DNA from: Pseudomonas citrullilanati
GTDB lineage: Bacteria > Pseudomonadota > Gammaproteobacteria > Pseudomonadales > Pseudomonadaceae
Length of the DNA: 64,000 bases
Assembly: GCF_030580855.1 (NCBI RefSeq)
Contig: NZ_JAUQOP010000005.1
Span: forward strand, 1 to 64,000
Direction of reading: 5' to 3'
Numbering within the stretch: the stretch's first letter is position 1; each line of letters opens with the position of its first letter. The position numbers were made by a program, and so were the translations under genes. Shown here in pieces: positions 18,814-28,293 of the stretch. The notes under the pieces were generated by a model that was given only the letters and a program-made list of their open reading frames with translations, was not told the origin of the DNA and did not search any database.

Positions 18814-19809
18814 TTACCGTTGGTGAGTGTCGTCAGTCGGTCGCTGGAAGTGGCGAACCTGGATCTGGAAACCATTGCGTAAGCCCACATAGAGGCTTTC
18901 CCCGGGCACGAGGCCCGCAGCGGAGGCCCAACGGGCCAGGTCATCCTGTTCAAACCCCAGCCAGAGATCTCCGCAGGCCTCCCTGGCCCAGCTCTGGTTG
19001 TGGCTGCATAACTCCGTCACCAGCAGGCTGCCGCCTGGTTTCACCAGGCCAGCCAGGTGCTTGAGGGCATCGGCCGGTGCGGCGAAGTGGTGGAGCACCA
19101 TGTTCAAGACCACGCAGTCGGCCTGCTGGTCGGGGCCGTCCAGGGCATCGGCCAGTTGCAGGCTGACGTTAGCCAGGTTTTCCCGCTCGCACACCTGGCG
19201 TGCCAGTTCGAGCATGGCCGGGCTGTTGTCCAGCGCCGTGACCTGGTGAAAGCGCCGGGCCAGTTCGGGCAGGAACGCACCGTCGCCGGGGCCGACCTCG
19301 ATTGCGCTGGCGCTGGCCCCGAAGCCGAGTTTGTCCAGCAGCGCCACCACGCTTTCGCGGTATTGCGGCAGGCCGGCGATCAGGTCTTGCTGGGCGCGGA
19401 ACTTCTCGGCCACCCGGGCGAAAAAGTCCTGGCTGGCGGCGGCCCGTTGCTTGTGGACCTGGGCGATGCGCGCCTGCACATCCGGCGGCAGCTGCAGTTC
19501 ATCCACTTCGTCGAGCAGCGCCGCATGCAGCTTGCCGCCCAGGAGATCGGTATGGGGCAGGGCACGGCGATAGAAAATGGCGTTGCCTTCGCGGCGCGTC
19601 GCCACCAGGTCGGCCTGGGCCAGGACCTTGAGGTGGTGGCTCATGCCCGATTGGCCAATGCCGAAGATCTGCGCCAATTCCAGTACGCCGAACGAGTCGT
19701 TGGCCAAGGCGCGCAATACATTGAGCCGCAACGGATCGCCGCCGGCCTTGCAAAGGGCCGCCAGTTCATCGCAATCGTCGTGGCGAATGGAGGGCGCGTG
19801 TAAGTTCAT
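18814..19809 (-). CDS. ArsR-family regulator fused to a SAM-dependent methyltransferase domain
   Basis: 331 residues in two domains. Residues ~10-95 are an ArsR/SmtB winged helix (DPLRLNVLRALANDSFGVLELAQIFGIGQSGMSHHLKVL...ATRREGNAIFYR), without the metal-binding cysteines. Residues ~140-300 are a class I methyltransferase (AIEVGPGDGAFLPELARRF glycine-rich motif I, VLNMVLHHF motif). In P. aeruginosa the matching gene lies between metK and tktA. The fold suggests binding of SAM or SAH as ligand rather than, or as well as, catalysis; SahR of other proteobacteria is an ArsR protein responding to SAH. The upstream perfect palindrome is its likely operator. Probably cotranscribed with metK. Confidence 0.88.
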   Translation of the reverse strand: MNLHAPSIRHDDCDELAALCKAGGDPLRLNVLRALANDSFGVLELAQIFGIGQSGMSHHLKVLAQADLVATRREGNAIFYRRALPHTDLLGGKLHAALLDEVDELQLPPDVQARIAQVHKQRAAASQDFFARVAEKFRAQQDLIAGLPQYRESVVALLDKLGFGASASAIEVGPGDGAFLPELARRFHQVTALDNSPAMLELARQVCERENLANVSLQLADALDGPDQQADCVVLNMVLHHFAAPADALKHLAGLVKPGGSLLVTELCSHNQSWAREACGDLWLGFEQDDLARWASAAGLVPGESLYVGLRNGFQIQVRHFQRPTDDTHQR

Positions 19810-19849
19810 AGGGCGGCAGTCTAGTGAGGGGGGCGGCGCATCGCAAGGT

Positions 19850-19873
19850 CAATATCAAAAAGTTTTGATATTG
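19850..19873. promoter_or_regulatory. Perfect operator-like palindrome upstream of the ArsR-methyltransferase/metK operon
   Basis: CAATATCAAAA and TTTTGATATTG are perfect 11-bp inverted arms around AG, 41 bases before the regulator's start codon and about 210 bases before tktA. The A/T-rich ATATCAA...TTGATAT form is typical of ArsR/SmtB operators, in a GC-rich surround. Autoregulation of the arsR-metK operon is the likely role. Confidence 0.75.
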
Positions 19874-20080
19874 CGTGATAAATGGCACTTCCCACGGCGA
19901 GCTTGACTCTACAAACCATCAGCGGAAAGGTTTCACCTGGCGAATGACGCTTTATCCACCGGAAAAACGCCTGCCGATGACTATCTGTCATTGCCCCGGG
20001 GCGGGTGGGTGAGGGAAAATGCTCGCCTTTTTCAGTTTCGTTTTATTCATTCTCGATTCAATTCCCGCAGGAGATCAGCG

Positions 20081-22078
20081 ATGCCCAGCCGTCGTGAGCG
20101 AGCCAATGCCATTCGTGCCCTCAGCATGGATGCCGTGCAGAAAGCCAACAGCGGCCATCCCGGTGCCCCTATGGGTATGGCGGATATCGCCGAGGTGCTT
20201 TGGCGCGACTACCTCAAGCACAGCCCGAGCAATCCCTCGTTCGCCGACCGCGACCGCTTCGTGCTGTCCAACGGCCATGGCTCGATGTTGATCTATTCGC
20301 TGCTGCACCTGACCGGCTATGACCTGTCGATCGATGACCTGAAGAACTTCCGCCAGCTGCACAGCCGCACCCCGGGCCACCCGGAATACGGCTACACCCC
20401 GGGCGTGGAAACCACTACCGGCCCGTTGGGCCAGGGCCTGGCCAATGCGGTGGGCTTCGCTCTCGCGGAAAAAGTCCTGGCGGCGCAGTTCAACCGCCCC
20501 GGCCACAACGTCGTCGACCACCACACCTACGTGTTCCTGGGTGATGGCTGCATGATGGAAGGCATTTCCCACGAGGTCGCTTCCCTGGCCGGCACCCTGG
20601 GCCTGGACAAGCTGGTCGCCTTCTATGACGACAACGGCATCTCCATCGACGGTGAAGTCGAAGGCTGGTTCACCGACGACACCCCCAAGCGCTTCGAAGC
20701 CTACAACTGGCTGGTGATCCGCAATGTCGACGGCCATGACCCGGAAGAGATCAAGACCGCCATCGAGACCGCCCGCAAGAGCAGCCAGCCGACCCTGATC
20801 TGCTGCAAGACCACCATCGGCTTCGGTTCCCCCAACAAGCAGGGCAAGGAAGACTGCCACGGCGCGCCGCTGGGTGCCGAGGAAATCGCCCTGACCCGCG
20901 CCGCGCTGAAGTGGAACCACGGCCCGTTCGAAATCCCGGCCGACATCTACGCCGAATGGGACGCCAAGGAAAAAGGTCGCGCGCTCGAAGCCGATTGGGA
21001 CCAGCGCTTCGCCGCTTATTCCGCCGAATTCCCTGAGTTGGCCAACGAGCTGGTGCGTCGCCTCAGCGGCGAGCTGCCGGCCGACTTCGCCGCCAAGGCC
21101 TCGGCGTACATCGCCGACGTCGCGGCCAAGGGCGAAACCATCGCCAGCCGCAAGGCCAGCCAGAACACCTTGAACGCCTTTGGCCCGCTGCTGCCGGAAT
21201 TGCTGGGCGGTTCGGCCGACCTGGCCGGTTCCAACCTGACCCTGTGGAAAGGCTGCAAGGGCGTCAGCGCCGAGGACGCCAGCGGCAACTACATGTACTA
21301 CGGCGTGCGTGAGTTCGGCATGAGCGCGATCATGAACGGCGTCGCGCTGCACGGTGGCCTGGTGCCCTACGGCGCGACCTTCCTGATGTTCATGGAATAC
21401 GCCCGCAACGCCGTGCGCATGTCGGCGCTGATGAAGAAGCGCGTGCTCTACGTGTTCACCCACGACTCCATCGGCCTGGGTGAAGACGGCCCGACCCACC
21501 AGCCGATCGAGCAACTGGCCAGCCTGCGCTGCACGCCGAACCTGGACACCTGGCGCCCCTGCGACGCCGTGGAGTCGGCGGTGGCCTGGAAATACGCCAT
21601 CGAGCGTAACGACGGCCCATCGGCGCTGATCTTCTCCCGCCAGAACCTGCAGCACCAGGTGCGTGACGCCGGCCAGATCGACGACATCGCCCGCGGTGGC
21701 TACGTGCTCAAGGACTGCATCGGCGAGCCGGAACTGATCCTGATCGCCACCGGCTCCGAAGTCGGCCTGGCCGTACAGGCCTACGACAAGCTGACCGCCC
21801 AGGGCCGCAACGTGCGCGTGGTGTCGATGCCGTGCACCAGCGTGTTCGACGCCCAGGATGCTGGCTACAAGCAGGCGGTGTTGCCGCTGCAGGTCAGCGC
21901 GCGGATCGCCATCGAGGCGGCTCACGCCGATTACTGGTACAAGTACGTCGGCCTGGAAGGTCGCGTGATCGGCATGACCACCTACGGTGAATCGGCGCCT
22001 GCGCCGGCGCTGTTCGAGGAATTCGGTTTCACCCTGGACAACATCCTGGGTCAGGCTGAAGAGTTGCTGGAAGACTAA
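20081..22078 (+). CDS. tktA: Transketolase
   Basis: Thiamine-diphosphate enzyme of the non-oxidative pentose phosphate pathway; it moves two-carbon units between sugar phosphates. The 665 residues contain the thiamine-binding motif [12 protein letters not shown]...YDDN, the substrate His in HSRTPGHPE, the pyrimidine domain with [13 protein letters not shown] and the EDGPTHQP loop. Start [19 protein letters not shown] has GCAGGAG 7 bases upstream. It is divergent from the ArsR-methyltransferase/metK operon and is followed by epd and pgk, an arrangement shared with other Pseudomonas. Confidence 0.97.
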   Translation: MPSRRERANAIRALSMDAVQKANSGHPGAPMGMADIAEVLWRDYLKHSPSNPSFADRDRFVLSNGHGSMLIYSLLHLTGYDLSIDDLKNFRQLHSRTPGHPEYGYTPGVETTTGPLGQGLANAVGFALAEKVLAAQFNRPGHNVVDHHTYVFLGDGCMMEGISHEVASLAGTLGLDKLVAFYDDNGISIDGEVEGWFTDDTPKRFEAYNWLVIRNVDGHDPEEIKTAIETARKSSQPTLICCKTTIGFGSPNKQGKEDCHGAPLGAEEIALTRAALKWNHGPFEIPADIYAEWDAKEKGRALEADWDQRFAAYSAEFPELANELVRRLSGELPADFAAKASAYIADVAAKGETIASRKASQNTLNAFGPLLPELLGGSADLAGSNLTLWKGCKGVSAEDASGNYMYYGVREFGMSAIMNGVALHGGLVPYGATFLMFMEYARNAVRMSALMKKRVLYVFTHDSIGLGEDGPTHQPIEQLASLRCTPNLDTWRPCDAVESAVAWKYAIERNDGPSALIFSRQNLQHQVRDAGQIDDIARGGYVLKDCIGEPELILIATGSEVGLAVQAYDKLTAQGRNVRVVSMPCTSVFDAQDAGYKQAVLPLQVSARIAIEAAHADYWYKYVGLEGRVIGMTTYGESAPAPALFEEFGFTLDNILGQAEELLED

Positions 22079-22106
22079 GTCCAGGAATGCATCGCCTGTT
22101 CTGACG

Positions 22107-22193
22107 CCATCGCGGGCAAGCCTTGCTCCCACAGAATATGCACACTCCCACAGGGAAGGTGCCATCCTGTGGGAGCAAGGCTTGCCCGCGATG
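22107..22193. repeat. REPIN between tktA and epd
   Basis: Inverted REP pair with cores ATCGCGGGCAAGCCTTGCTC and its inverse GAGCAAGGCTTGCCCGCGAT, spaced by about 35 bases. Confidence 0.92.
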
Positions 22194-22248
22194 ACTGCGG
22201 AACATTCCGCGCTGTACTCCATGGACTCACCCTGGTCAGAGAAACCCC

Positions 22249-23319
22249 ATGCCCCAACCGCGTCCCTACAAAGTTGCACTCAACGGCTACGGCCGGATTG
22301 GTCGTTGCGTCTTGCGTGCGCTGTTCGAGCGAGGGGCGAAGGCCGGGTTTGAAATTGTCGCGATCAACGATCTGGCCGACATGGCCAGCATCGAATACCT
22401 GACACGCTTCGACTCCACCCACGGCCGGTTCCCCGGCGAAGTGCGGGTCGAGGACGATTGTCTGCATATCAATGGCGACTGCGTGAAGGTCCTGCGCAAT
22501 GCCACCCCCGAAGGCATCGACTGGGCGTCCCTGGGCGTCGACCTGGTGCTCGAATGTTCCGGTGCCTACCACACCCGCGAAGACGGCATGCGTTTTCTCG
22601 CGGCCGGCGCGCCCCGGGTGCTGTTTTCCCAGCCAATGGCCAGCGAAGCGGACGTGGATGCGACCATCGTCTACGGCGTGAACCAGGATTGCCTGGCGGG
22701 GGATGAGTTGCTGGTGTCCAACGCGTCCTGCACCACCAACTGCGGCGTGCCGCTGTTGCGCCTGCTGGACCAGGCCATCGGCCTGGAATACGTGTCCATC
22801 ACCACCATCCACTCGGCGATGAACGACCAGCCGGTGATCGACGCCTATCACCACGAAGACCTGCGCCGCACCCGTTCAGCGTTCCAGTCGGTGATTCCGG
22901 TGTCCACTGGTCTGGCGCGCGGCATCGAACGGCTGCTGCCGGAACTTGCCGGGCGAATTCAGGCCAAAGCCGTGCGGGTGCCGACGGTCAACGTGTCCTG
23001 CCTCGATATCACGATGCAGACCGTGAGCGATACCGACGCCACCGAGGTCAACCGGATCCTGCGCGAAGCCGCCACCAGCGGCCCGCTCAAAGGCCTCCTG
23101 GCCTACACCGAGTTGCCTCATGCCAGCTGTGATTTTAACCATGACCCTCATTCGGCCATCGTCGATGCCAGCCAGACCCGTGTTTCCGGACCCCGGCTCG
23201 TGAACATCCTGGCCTGGTTCGACAATGAATGGGGGTTTGCCAACCGAATGCTGGATGTGGCCGAGCATTACCTGCAAGCCGCGACTTCGCTTTCTGCTTC
23301 TAAAAAACCTGCTCTCTAA
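22249..23319 (+). CDS. epd: D-erythrose-4-phosphate dehydrogenase
   Basis: Oxidises erythrose 4-phosphate to 4-phosphoerythronate, the first step towards pyridoxal phosphate; relatives also act as glyceraldehyde-3-phosphate dehydrogenase. The 356-residue protein has the NAD-binding NGYGRIGRCVLRAL (11-24) and the catalytic Cys161 in SNASCTTNCGVPLL. Position between tktA (its substrate supplier) and pgk, and SxxxxSTHGRF in place of the usual GAPDH loop, favour Epd over Gap. The C-terminus has WFDNEWGFANRMLDVAEHYL. pgk starts 25 bases downstream. Confidence 0.9.
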   Translation: MPQPRPYKVALNGYGRIGRCVLRALFERGAKAGFEIVAINDLADMASIEYLTRFDSTHGRFPGEVRVEDDCLHINGDCVKVLRNATPEGIDWASLGVDLVLECSGAYHTREDGMRFLAAGAPRVLFSQPMASEADVDATIVYGVNQDCLAGDELLVSNASCTTNCGVPLLRLLDQAIGLEYVSITTIHSAMNDQPVIDAYHHEDLRRTRSAFQSVIPVSTGLARGIERLLPELAGRIQAKAVRVPTVNVSCLDITMQTVSDTDATEVNRILREAATSGPLKGLLAYTELPHASCDFNHDPHSAIVDASQTRVSGPRLVNILAWFDNEWGFANRMLDVAEHYLQAATSLSASKKPAL

Positions 23320-23343
23320 ACAGTTACCCAGGAATTGCGACCC

Positions 23344-24507
23344 ATGACCGTGTTGAAGATGTCCGACCTCGACCTGCAAGGTAAGCGTGTACTGATTCGT
23401 GAAGACCTCAACGTTCCCGTCAAGGACGGTGTGGTCACCAGCGACGCACGCATCCTGGCTTCGCTGCCGACCATCAAGCTGGCCCTGGAAAAAGGCGCGG
23501 CGGTGATGGTCTGCTCCCACCTGGGCCGTCCGACCGAAGGCGAGTTCTCAGCGGAAAACAGCCTCAAGCCCGTGGCCGATTACCTGAGCCGCGCCCTGGG
23601 TCGCGACGTGCCACTGGTGGCTGACTACCTGGGCGGCGTAGACGTGAAGGCCGGCGACGTCGTGCTGTTCGAAAACGTACGCTTCAACAAGGGCGAGAAA
23701 AAGAATGCCGACGAACTGGCCCAGCAATACGCCGCCCTGTGCGATGTGTTCGTGATGGATGCGTTCGGCACCGCCCACCGCGCCGAGGGTTCGACCCACG
23801 GCGTGGCGAAGTTCGCCAAGGTCGCCGCCGCCGGCCCGTTGCTGGCCGCTGAACTGGAAGCGCTGGGCAAGGCCCTGGGCTCTCCGGCGCAGCCGATGGC
23901 GGCCATCGTCGCCGGCTCCAAGGTGTCCACCAAGCTGGACGTGCTCAACAGCCTGAGCCAGGTCTGCAACCAGTTGATCGTCGGTGGCGGCATCGCCAAC
24001 ACCTTCCTCGCCGCTGCCGGTCATCCGGTCGGCAAGTCCCTGTATGAACCGGACCTGCTGGACACCGCCCGGGACATCGCCGCCAAGGTCAGCGTGCCGT
24101 TGCCGGTGGACGTGGTGGTGGCCAAGGAATTCGCCGAAAGCGCGGCCGCGACCGTGAAGCTGATCGCCGACGTGGCCGAAGACGACATGATCCTCGACAT
24201 TGGCCCGCAAACCGCGGCCAACTTCGCCGAGCTGTTGAAGTCGTCCCGGACGATCCTGTGGAACGGCCCGGTGGGCGTGTTCGAGTTCGACCAGTTCGGC
24301 AACGGCACCAAGGTGCTGGCCCAGGCGATTGCCGAGAGCGCGGCGTTCTCCATCGCCGGTGGCGGCGACACCCTGGCGGCCATCGATAAATATGGCGTGG
24401 CCGAGCAGATCTCCTACATTTCTACCGGGGGTGGCGCGTTCCTCGAATTCGTCGAGGGCAAGGTGCTGCCGGCCGTGGAAGTCCTGGAAAGCCGGGCCAA
24501 GGCGTGA
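23344..24507 (+). CDS. pgk: Phosphoglycerate kinase
   Basis: Transfers phosphate between 1,3-bisphosphoglycerate and ADP in glycolysis and gluconeogenesis. The 387-residue protein shows [16 protein letters not shown] near the N-terminus, the substrate-binding [38 protein letters not shown], and the nucleotide-binding [13 protein letters not shown] near the C-terminus. It lies 25 bases after epd and is probably cotranscribed; the small lipoprotein genes follow. The start MTVLKMSD has AGGAA about 10 bases upstream. Confidence 0.96.
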   Translation: MTVLKMSDLDLQGKRVLIREDLNVPVKDGVVTSDARILASLPTIKLALEKGAAVMVCSHLGRPTEGEFSAENSLKPVADYLSRALGRDVPLVADYLGGVDVKAGDVVLFENVRFNKGEKKNADELAQQYAALCDVFVMDAFGTAHRAEGSTHGVAKFAKVAAAGPLLAAELEALGKALGSPAQPMAAIVAGSKVSTKLDVLNSLSQVCNQLIVGGGIANTFLAAAGHPVGKSLYEPDLLDTARDIAAKVSVPLPVDVVVAKEFAESAAATVKLIADVAEDDMILDIGPQTAANFAELLKSSRTILWNGPVGVFEFDQFGNGTKVLAQAIAESAAFSIAGGGDTLAAIDKYGVAEQISYISTGGGAFLEFVEGKVLPAVEVLESRAKA

Positions 24508-24538
24508 GGCTGCGTTGACCAGGCAAAGGAGTGTTCTG

Positions 24539-24763
24539 ATGGTCAAGACGTTCACGTTGCTGCTGGCGGCGACGCTGTTGGCGGCCTGCTCCGGTAGCCC
24601 GAAGGCCACGCCCCCGGAAACCGGGACGCCGGCGCCTGAGCAAGGCTGCTACCAGGCCGACTGGCAGGCCGAGACCAACCCGGTGCTGAACAAGCGTTCC
24701 GGACCGGATGGCCTGGACAAATACGAGACGCAAACCCCGGCCAAGGAACATGGTTGTCCTTGA
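24539..24763 (+). CDS. Small lipoprotein of unknown function
   Basis: A 74-residue precursor with a clear lipoprotein signal (MVKTFTLLLAATLLAAC, lipobox LAAC at 14-17). A short mature chain follows, rich in P, T and G, with cysteines in QGCYQ (C37) and at the C-terminal HGCP (C73), which could form a disulfide. AAGGAG lies 7 bases before the ATG. It starts 32 bases after pgk and 56 bases before the MliC-like gene, all on one strand. I know no function for it. Confidence 0.75.
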   Translation: MVKTFTLLLAATLLAACSGSPKATPPETGTPAPEQGCYQADWQAETNPVLNKRSGPDGLDKYETQTPAKEHGCP

Positions 24764-24819
24764 CGGGTCTGACTCTTAACTCAGGGCTGGCGGCGTGCGC
24801 CGTCGGTCGAGGAACACGG

Positions 24820-25152
24820 ATGAAAGGCTTGATCGCCGTTGCGGCGTTGGCCGTGCTGGCCGGGTGTGCGCAGTTGGGTTTTCCGGGCGCTTCGGCGCCT
24901 GTGGCAGGTTGGACGACCTGGACGTGTGACAGCGAGGCCAAGGTGCTCTGGCGCTATACCGATGCCGCCCATCAGGAAGTCGACGTACGCCTGGGCGGTG
25001 CCGACCAGGTCTACCACCTGAAACAGGAGCCGGGCGCCTCGGGGTCGTTGTACAGCGACGACATGCTGGCGTTCCACGTCAAGGGTGAGGAAGGCCTGGT
25101 GTACTGGGTCGCCACGAATGACTTGATTGGGCGTGGTTGCAAGGCGCAGTAA
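24820..25152 (+). CDS. MliC-family lysozyme-inhibitor-like lipoprotein
   Basis: A 110-residue lipoprotein precursor (lipobox LAGC, ~13-16). The mature part has a single small beta-barrel-like domain: WTCDSEAKVLWRYTD, VDVRLGGADQVYHLKQEPGASGSLYSDDMLAFHVKGEEGLVYW, and a C-terminal GRGC Cys that can pair with the Cys of WTCDS. This is the pattern of MliC/PliC proteins, which inhibit c-type lysozyme at the outer membrane; the key inhibitory loop resembles GSLYSDDMLAFHVKGEE. Inhibitory activity is inferred only. Confidence 0.75.
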   Translation: MKGLIAVAALAVLAGCAQLGFPGASAPVAGWTTWTCDSEAKVLWRYTDAAHQEVDVRLGGADQVYHLKQEPGASGSLYSDDMLAFHVKGEEGLVYWVATNDLIGRGCKAQ

Positions 25153-25199
25153 TACGATTGAACTGATCCACAGCGATCCAAATGTGGGAGCAGATCCAG

Positions 25200-25290
25200 T
25201 GTGGGAGCGAGCTTGCTCGCGATAGCGGTGTATCAGGCAACAGTGATGTTGAATGTACCGCCCTCATCGCGAGCAAGCTCGCTCCCACAG
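25200..25290. repeat. REPIN upstream of fba
   Basis: Inverted REP pair (GTGGGAGCGAGCTTGCTCGC and ATCGCGAGCAAGCTCGCTCC). A stray fragment GTGGGAGCAGATCCAG at 25184 precedes it. Confidence 0.92.
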
Positions 25291-25428
25291 GGATCGCGTC
25301 GGTATTTGGGTTGAGCGATACCGAACACGCAGGCCGGGGCCAATCCCCGACCTGCAATGACTTGAATAGCCGCCGCCGCTCCGGCAGGCTGGCACGATTA
25401 ACGACCCTCGACCGGGAGAGAGACACAC

Positions 25429-26493
25429 ATGGCACTTATCAGCATGCGTCAGATGCTGGACCACGCAGCCGAGTTCGGCTACGGCGTCCCAGCCTTTAAC
25501 GTCAACAACCTTGAGCAGATGCGCGCCATCATGGAAGCCGCTGACAAGACTGACTCCCCGGTGATCGTCCAGGCTTCGGCCGGCGCGCGTAAATACGCCG
25601 GTGCGCCGTTCCTGCGTCACCTGATCCTGGCCGCCATCGAAGAATTCCCACACATCCCGGTGTGCATGCACCAGGACCACGGCACCAGCCCGGACGTCTG
25701 CCAGCGCTCCATCCAACTGGGCTTCAGCTCGGTGATGATGGACGGCTCCCTCGGCGAAGACGGCAAGACCCCGACCGACTACGAATACAACGTGCGCGTC
25801 ACCCAGCAGACCGTCGCCATGGCCCACGCCTGCGGCGTTTCGGTGGAAGGCGAGCTGGGTTGCCTGGGTTCGCTGGAAACCGGCATGGCCGGTGAAGAAG
25901 ACGGCATCGGCGCGGAAGGCGTGCTGGATCACAGCCAGATGCTGACCGACCCGGAAGAAGCCGCCGACTTCGTCAAGAAGACCCAGGTCGACGCCCTCGC
26001 GATCGCCATCGGCACCAGCCACGGCGCCTACAAGTTCACCAAGCCGCCAACTGGCGACGTGCTGGCCATCGACCGCATCAAGGAAATCCACAAGCGCATC
26101 CCCAACACCCACCTGGTGATGCACGGTTCGTCCTCGGTGCCCCAGGAGTGGCTGGCGATCATCAACCAGTACGGCGGTGACATCAAGGAAACCTACGGCG
26201 TGCCGGTCGAGGAAATTGTCGAAGGCATCAAGCACGGCGTGCGCAAGGTCAACATCGACACCGACCTGCGCCTGGCGTCCACCGGTGCCATGCGCCGCCT
26301 GATGGCGACCAACCCGAGCGAGTTCGACCCACGCAAGTTCCTCGGTGCCACCGTGACCGCCATGCGTGATGTTTGCATTGCGCGGTATGAGGCGTTCGGT
26401 ACGGCGGGCAATGCTTCGAAGATCAAGCCGATTTCGCTGGAAGTGATGTATCAGCGCTATCTGAAGGGTGAGTTGAACGCCAAGGTCAACTGA
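25429..26493 (+). CDS. fba: Class II fructose-1,6-bisphosphate aldolase
   Basis: Zinc-dependent aldolase interconverting fructose 1,6-bisphosphate with glyceraldehyde 3-phosphate and dihydroxyacetone phosphate. The 354-residue protein matches the Calvin-type class II subgroup. Visible are the zinc/catalytic [13 protein letters not shown] (His and Asp), [32 protein letters not shown], the second zinc His in GTSHGAYKF, and [18 protein letters not shown] precedes the ATG. It completes the tktA-epd-pgk-fba sugar-phosphate group and is followed by a terminator. Confidence 0.97.
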   Translation: MALISMRQMLDHAAEFGYGVPAFNVNNLEQMRAIMEAADKTDSPVIVQASAGARKYAGAPFLRHLILAAIEEFPHIPVCMHQDHGTSPDVCQRSIQLGFSSVMMDGSLGEDGKTPTDYEYNVRVTQQTVAMAHACGVSVEGELGCLGSLETGMAGEEDGIGAEGVLDHSQMLTDPEEAADFVKKTQVDALAIAIGTSHGAYKFTKPPTGDVLAIDRIKEIHKRIPNTHLVMHGSSSVPQEWLAIINQYGGDIKETYGVPVEEIVEGIKHGVRKVNIDTDLRLASTGAMRRLMATNPSEFDPRKFLGATVTAMRDVCIARYEAFGTAGNASKIKPISLEVMYQRYLKGELNAKVN

Positions 26494-26504
26494 GTTCCTG
26501 CTTT

Positions 26505-26533
26505 GAAAAAACCCGCATTCATGCGGGTTTTTT
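26505..26533 (+). terminator. Rho-independent terminator of fba
   Basis: AAAAAACCCGCAT-TC-ATGCGGGTTTTTT, a perfect stem with a T6 tract, 12 bases after the fba stop. Confidence 0.93.
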
Positions 26534-26572
26534 CATGGCGGGTATCTATCCGTTTCGGACTTCGACCCCAGG

Positions 26573-26597
26573 GTGGGGGCGAGCCTGCTCGCGAGGA
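26573..26597. repeat. Single REP element
   Basis: One REP half (GTGGGGGCGAGCCTGCTCGC) without an inverted partner within 150 bases, between fba and the PL7 gene. Confidence 0.75.
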
Positions 26598-26627
26598 CGG
26601 CGCTACGAGATTCTCGGAAGCAAACGT

Positions 26628-27296
26628 TCAGGTGTTGTGATCGATATCCAGCTTGCTGAACGTCACTTTTCCGCCTTCGCTGGTGTAGCCGGTGTTGTCC
26701 TGTACATACACCCCTGCCTTGAAATACAGCGGCTTGACCCGCCAGGTGGCGCTGATGGTGGTGTACCAGCTGCGGCCCGCGGCGGTGATGCCCAGGTCGC
26801 CGGTACGGTCGAGGTGGATGCGGTAGGAGAAGGCGCGATCGAGCTTCACGCCGCTGGCGACGGTGATCACTCGGGCCTTTTTATCGTCGGGGCGCATCCG
26901 GACCTTGGCGACGATGTCGCCGGTGTCGGTGGCGTCCTTGTACTGGTATTCCAGTTTCACCATGGGCTTGTTGCTGTCCTTGGTGTGGATCTGGCCGATC
27001 ACCACCTTGCCGCTGCTGGGTACCTGGTGGACGACCAGGGTGGCGTTCAGGAAATTGTCGGCCTCGGGGTACAGCCAGTTGCGCAAGGTGCCGTCTTTAT
27101 AGGTTTCCCTCAACTCACTGCGCGGATAAATCGCGTTTTCCGTCTTGGCCCCGGTCACCGGCGCCCAGAAATACACGGTGCTGCCATCGGAGTTGAAATA
27201 CTTGTCCTTGAAACCATCCACCAGTCGGGGCGTCTCGATGGTTTTCGGCGGGCTGCCTTCGGGGATGCTCAGGTTCCAGGTTGCTAGATCGACCAT
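26628..27296 (-). CDS. Polysaccharide lyase family 7 (alginate lyase), copy A
   Basis: A 222-residue single-domain protein. PL7 hallmarks are the RSELRE strand (~residue 60), the QIHTKD strand (Q-I-H catalytic His, ~103-105) and the C-terminal YFKAGVYVQDNTGY (K and Y of the catalytic cleft). PL7 enzymes depolymerise alginate by beta-elimination. It has no signal peptide, like the similar-sized P. aeruginosa PA1167 protein, so secretion or a cytoplasmic role is unclear. The start MVDLATWNLS is set by AAGGA 7 bases upstream; the copy-B gene has the same leader, GGATCCGAACATG. Roughly three-quarters identical by eye to copy B. Confidence 0.88.
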   Translation of the reverse strand: MVDLATWNLSIPEGSPPKTIETPRLVDGFKDKYFNSDGSTVYFWAPVTGAKTENAIYPRSELRETYKDGTLRNWLYPEADNFLNATLVVHQVPSSGKVVIGQIHTKDSNKPMVKLEYQYKDATDTGDIVAKVRMRPDDKKARVITVASGVKLDRAFSYRIHLDRTGDLGITAAGRSWYTTISATWRVKPLYFKAGVYVQDNTGYTSEGGKVTFSKLDIDHNT

Positions 27297-27624
27297 GTTC
27301 GGATCCTTTCTGTACAAAAGAAATGATTTACGCCATAGCCGGAGGCTGTTTGACGCGCTTTCGAAGACACCGGGGCGCGTACGACTGTCATTCTTCCAAT
27401 GCGTGTCGGCGGAGGGTTGGCGTCAACGGTCCGTCAGAGTGGCATTTGTCGTTTTTGTGCCCGAAAGGAATGACCGTTGGTCGATTAATCGCGAAATGAT
27501 TGGAACGATGGCGAATTGGTATCTGTCGCTTTGGGTTTTTTTGACGGGCGACGATGCGCTGGAAGAGGGGGCGGGTCGCCACCCCGCAAGCAGCGTTCCT
27601 TGCTGCTTTGACTGCGGGGTGGGA
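27297..27624. other. Intergenic region between the two PL7 genes
   Basis: About 330 bases. It contains a block GACCGTTGGTCGATTAATCG near 27469, resembled by TGACCGTTAGTCGGCTATTT upstream of copy B at a similar distance from the start codon, and an inverted repeat at 27579-27622 after the copy-B stop. No gene is seen. Confidence 0.5.
27579..27622. terminator. Long inverted repeat just after the PL7 copy-B stop
   Basis: CCACCCCGCA and TGCGGGGTGG form the outer stem and AGCAGC/GCTGCT an inner hairpin, 3 bases after the copy-B stop codon on the minus strand. No T tract follows, so termination is possible but not certain. Confidence 0.5.
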
Positions 27625-28293
27625 TCAGATCTTGTGGTCGATGGCCAACAGGCTGAAGGTCACTTTTCCGCCTTCGGTGGTGTAGCCGGTGTTGTCCTGC
27701 ACATAAACCCCTGCCTTGAAATAGAGCGGCTTGTCTTTCCAGGTCGGGTCGATGGTGGTCCTCCAGTTGTAACCCGCCGCGGTGATACCCAGTGCGCCCT
27801 TCTGATTGAGGTGGATCTGGTAGGAGAACCGGCTGTCGAGTTTGACCCCGGTCGCCACGGTAATGACCTGGCCTTCCTCGTCATCCGGACGCATGCGGAC
27901 TTTGGCGACGATGTTGCCCGTGGACGTTTTCGTCTTGTATTGGTATTCGAGCTTCACCAGCGGGCTGGTGCTGTCCTTGGTATGGATCTGACCGATCACG
28001 ATCTTGCCGCTACTGGGCACCTGATTGACCATCAGGGTCGCCTTCAATGAGTTATCCGCCGCGGAGTACAGCCAGTTACGCAGGGTGCCGTCGCTGTAGG
28101 TTTCCCGCAGTTCGCTGCGTGGATAAATCGCGTTCGCGGTCTTGGTGCCGGTCACCGGGGCCCAGAAAAACAATGTGCCGGTTTCGGCGTTGAAGTATTG
28201 GTCCTTGAACCCTTGTGCCAATCGGGGGGTTTCGATGGTGATGGCCGGGCTGCCTTCAGGAATGCTCAAGTTCCAGGTGTTGAGATCGATCAT
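27625..28293 (-). CDS. Polysaccharide lyase family 7 (alginate lyase), copy B
   Basis: A 222-residue paralogue of copy A with the same landmarks: RSELRETY, GQIHTKDS and PLYFKAGVYVQDNTGYT. The N-terminus, IDLNTWNLSIPEGSP, and C-terminus align with copy A without gaps, and the ribosome-binding leader is the same, so the pair arose by tandem duplication with divergence mainly in surface residues. No signal peptide. Each copy keeps its own ~320-base upstream region, so they are probably transcribed separately. Start MIDLNTWN was chosen for the GGATCCGAAC leader. Confidence 0.88.
   Translation of the reverse strand: MIDLNTWNLSIPEGSPAITIETPRLAQGFKDQYFNAETGTLFFWAPVTGTKTANAIYPRSELRETYSDGTLRNWLYSAADNSLKATLMVNQVPSSGKIVIGQIHTKDSTSPLVKLEYQYKTKTSTGNIVAKVRMRPDDEEGQVITVATGVKLDSRFSYQIHLNQKGALGITAAGYNWRTTIDPTWKDKPLYFKAGVYVQDNTGYTTEGGKVTFSLLAIDHKI

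Noticed and set aside
20075..22279. 734-codon open frame antisense to tktA
   Set aside because: Shadow of the transketolase gene, with composition typical of antisense GC-rich frames.
26628..28293. A single PL7 gene broken by a frameshift
   Set aside because: Both copies are complete, each with its own start, stop, ribosome-binding leader and upstream region.
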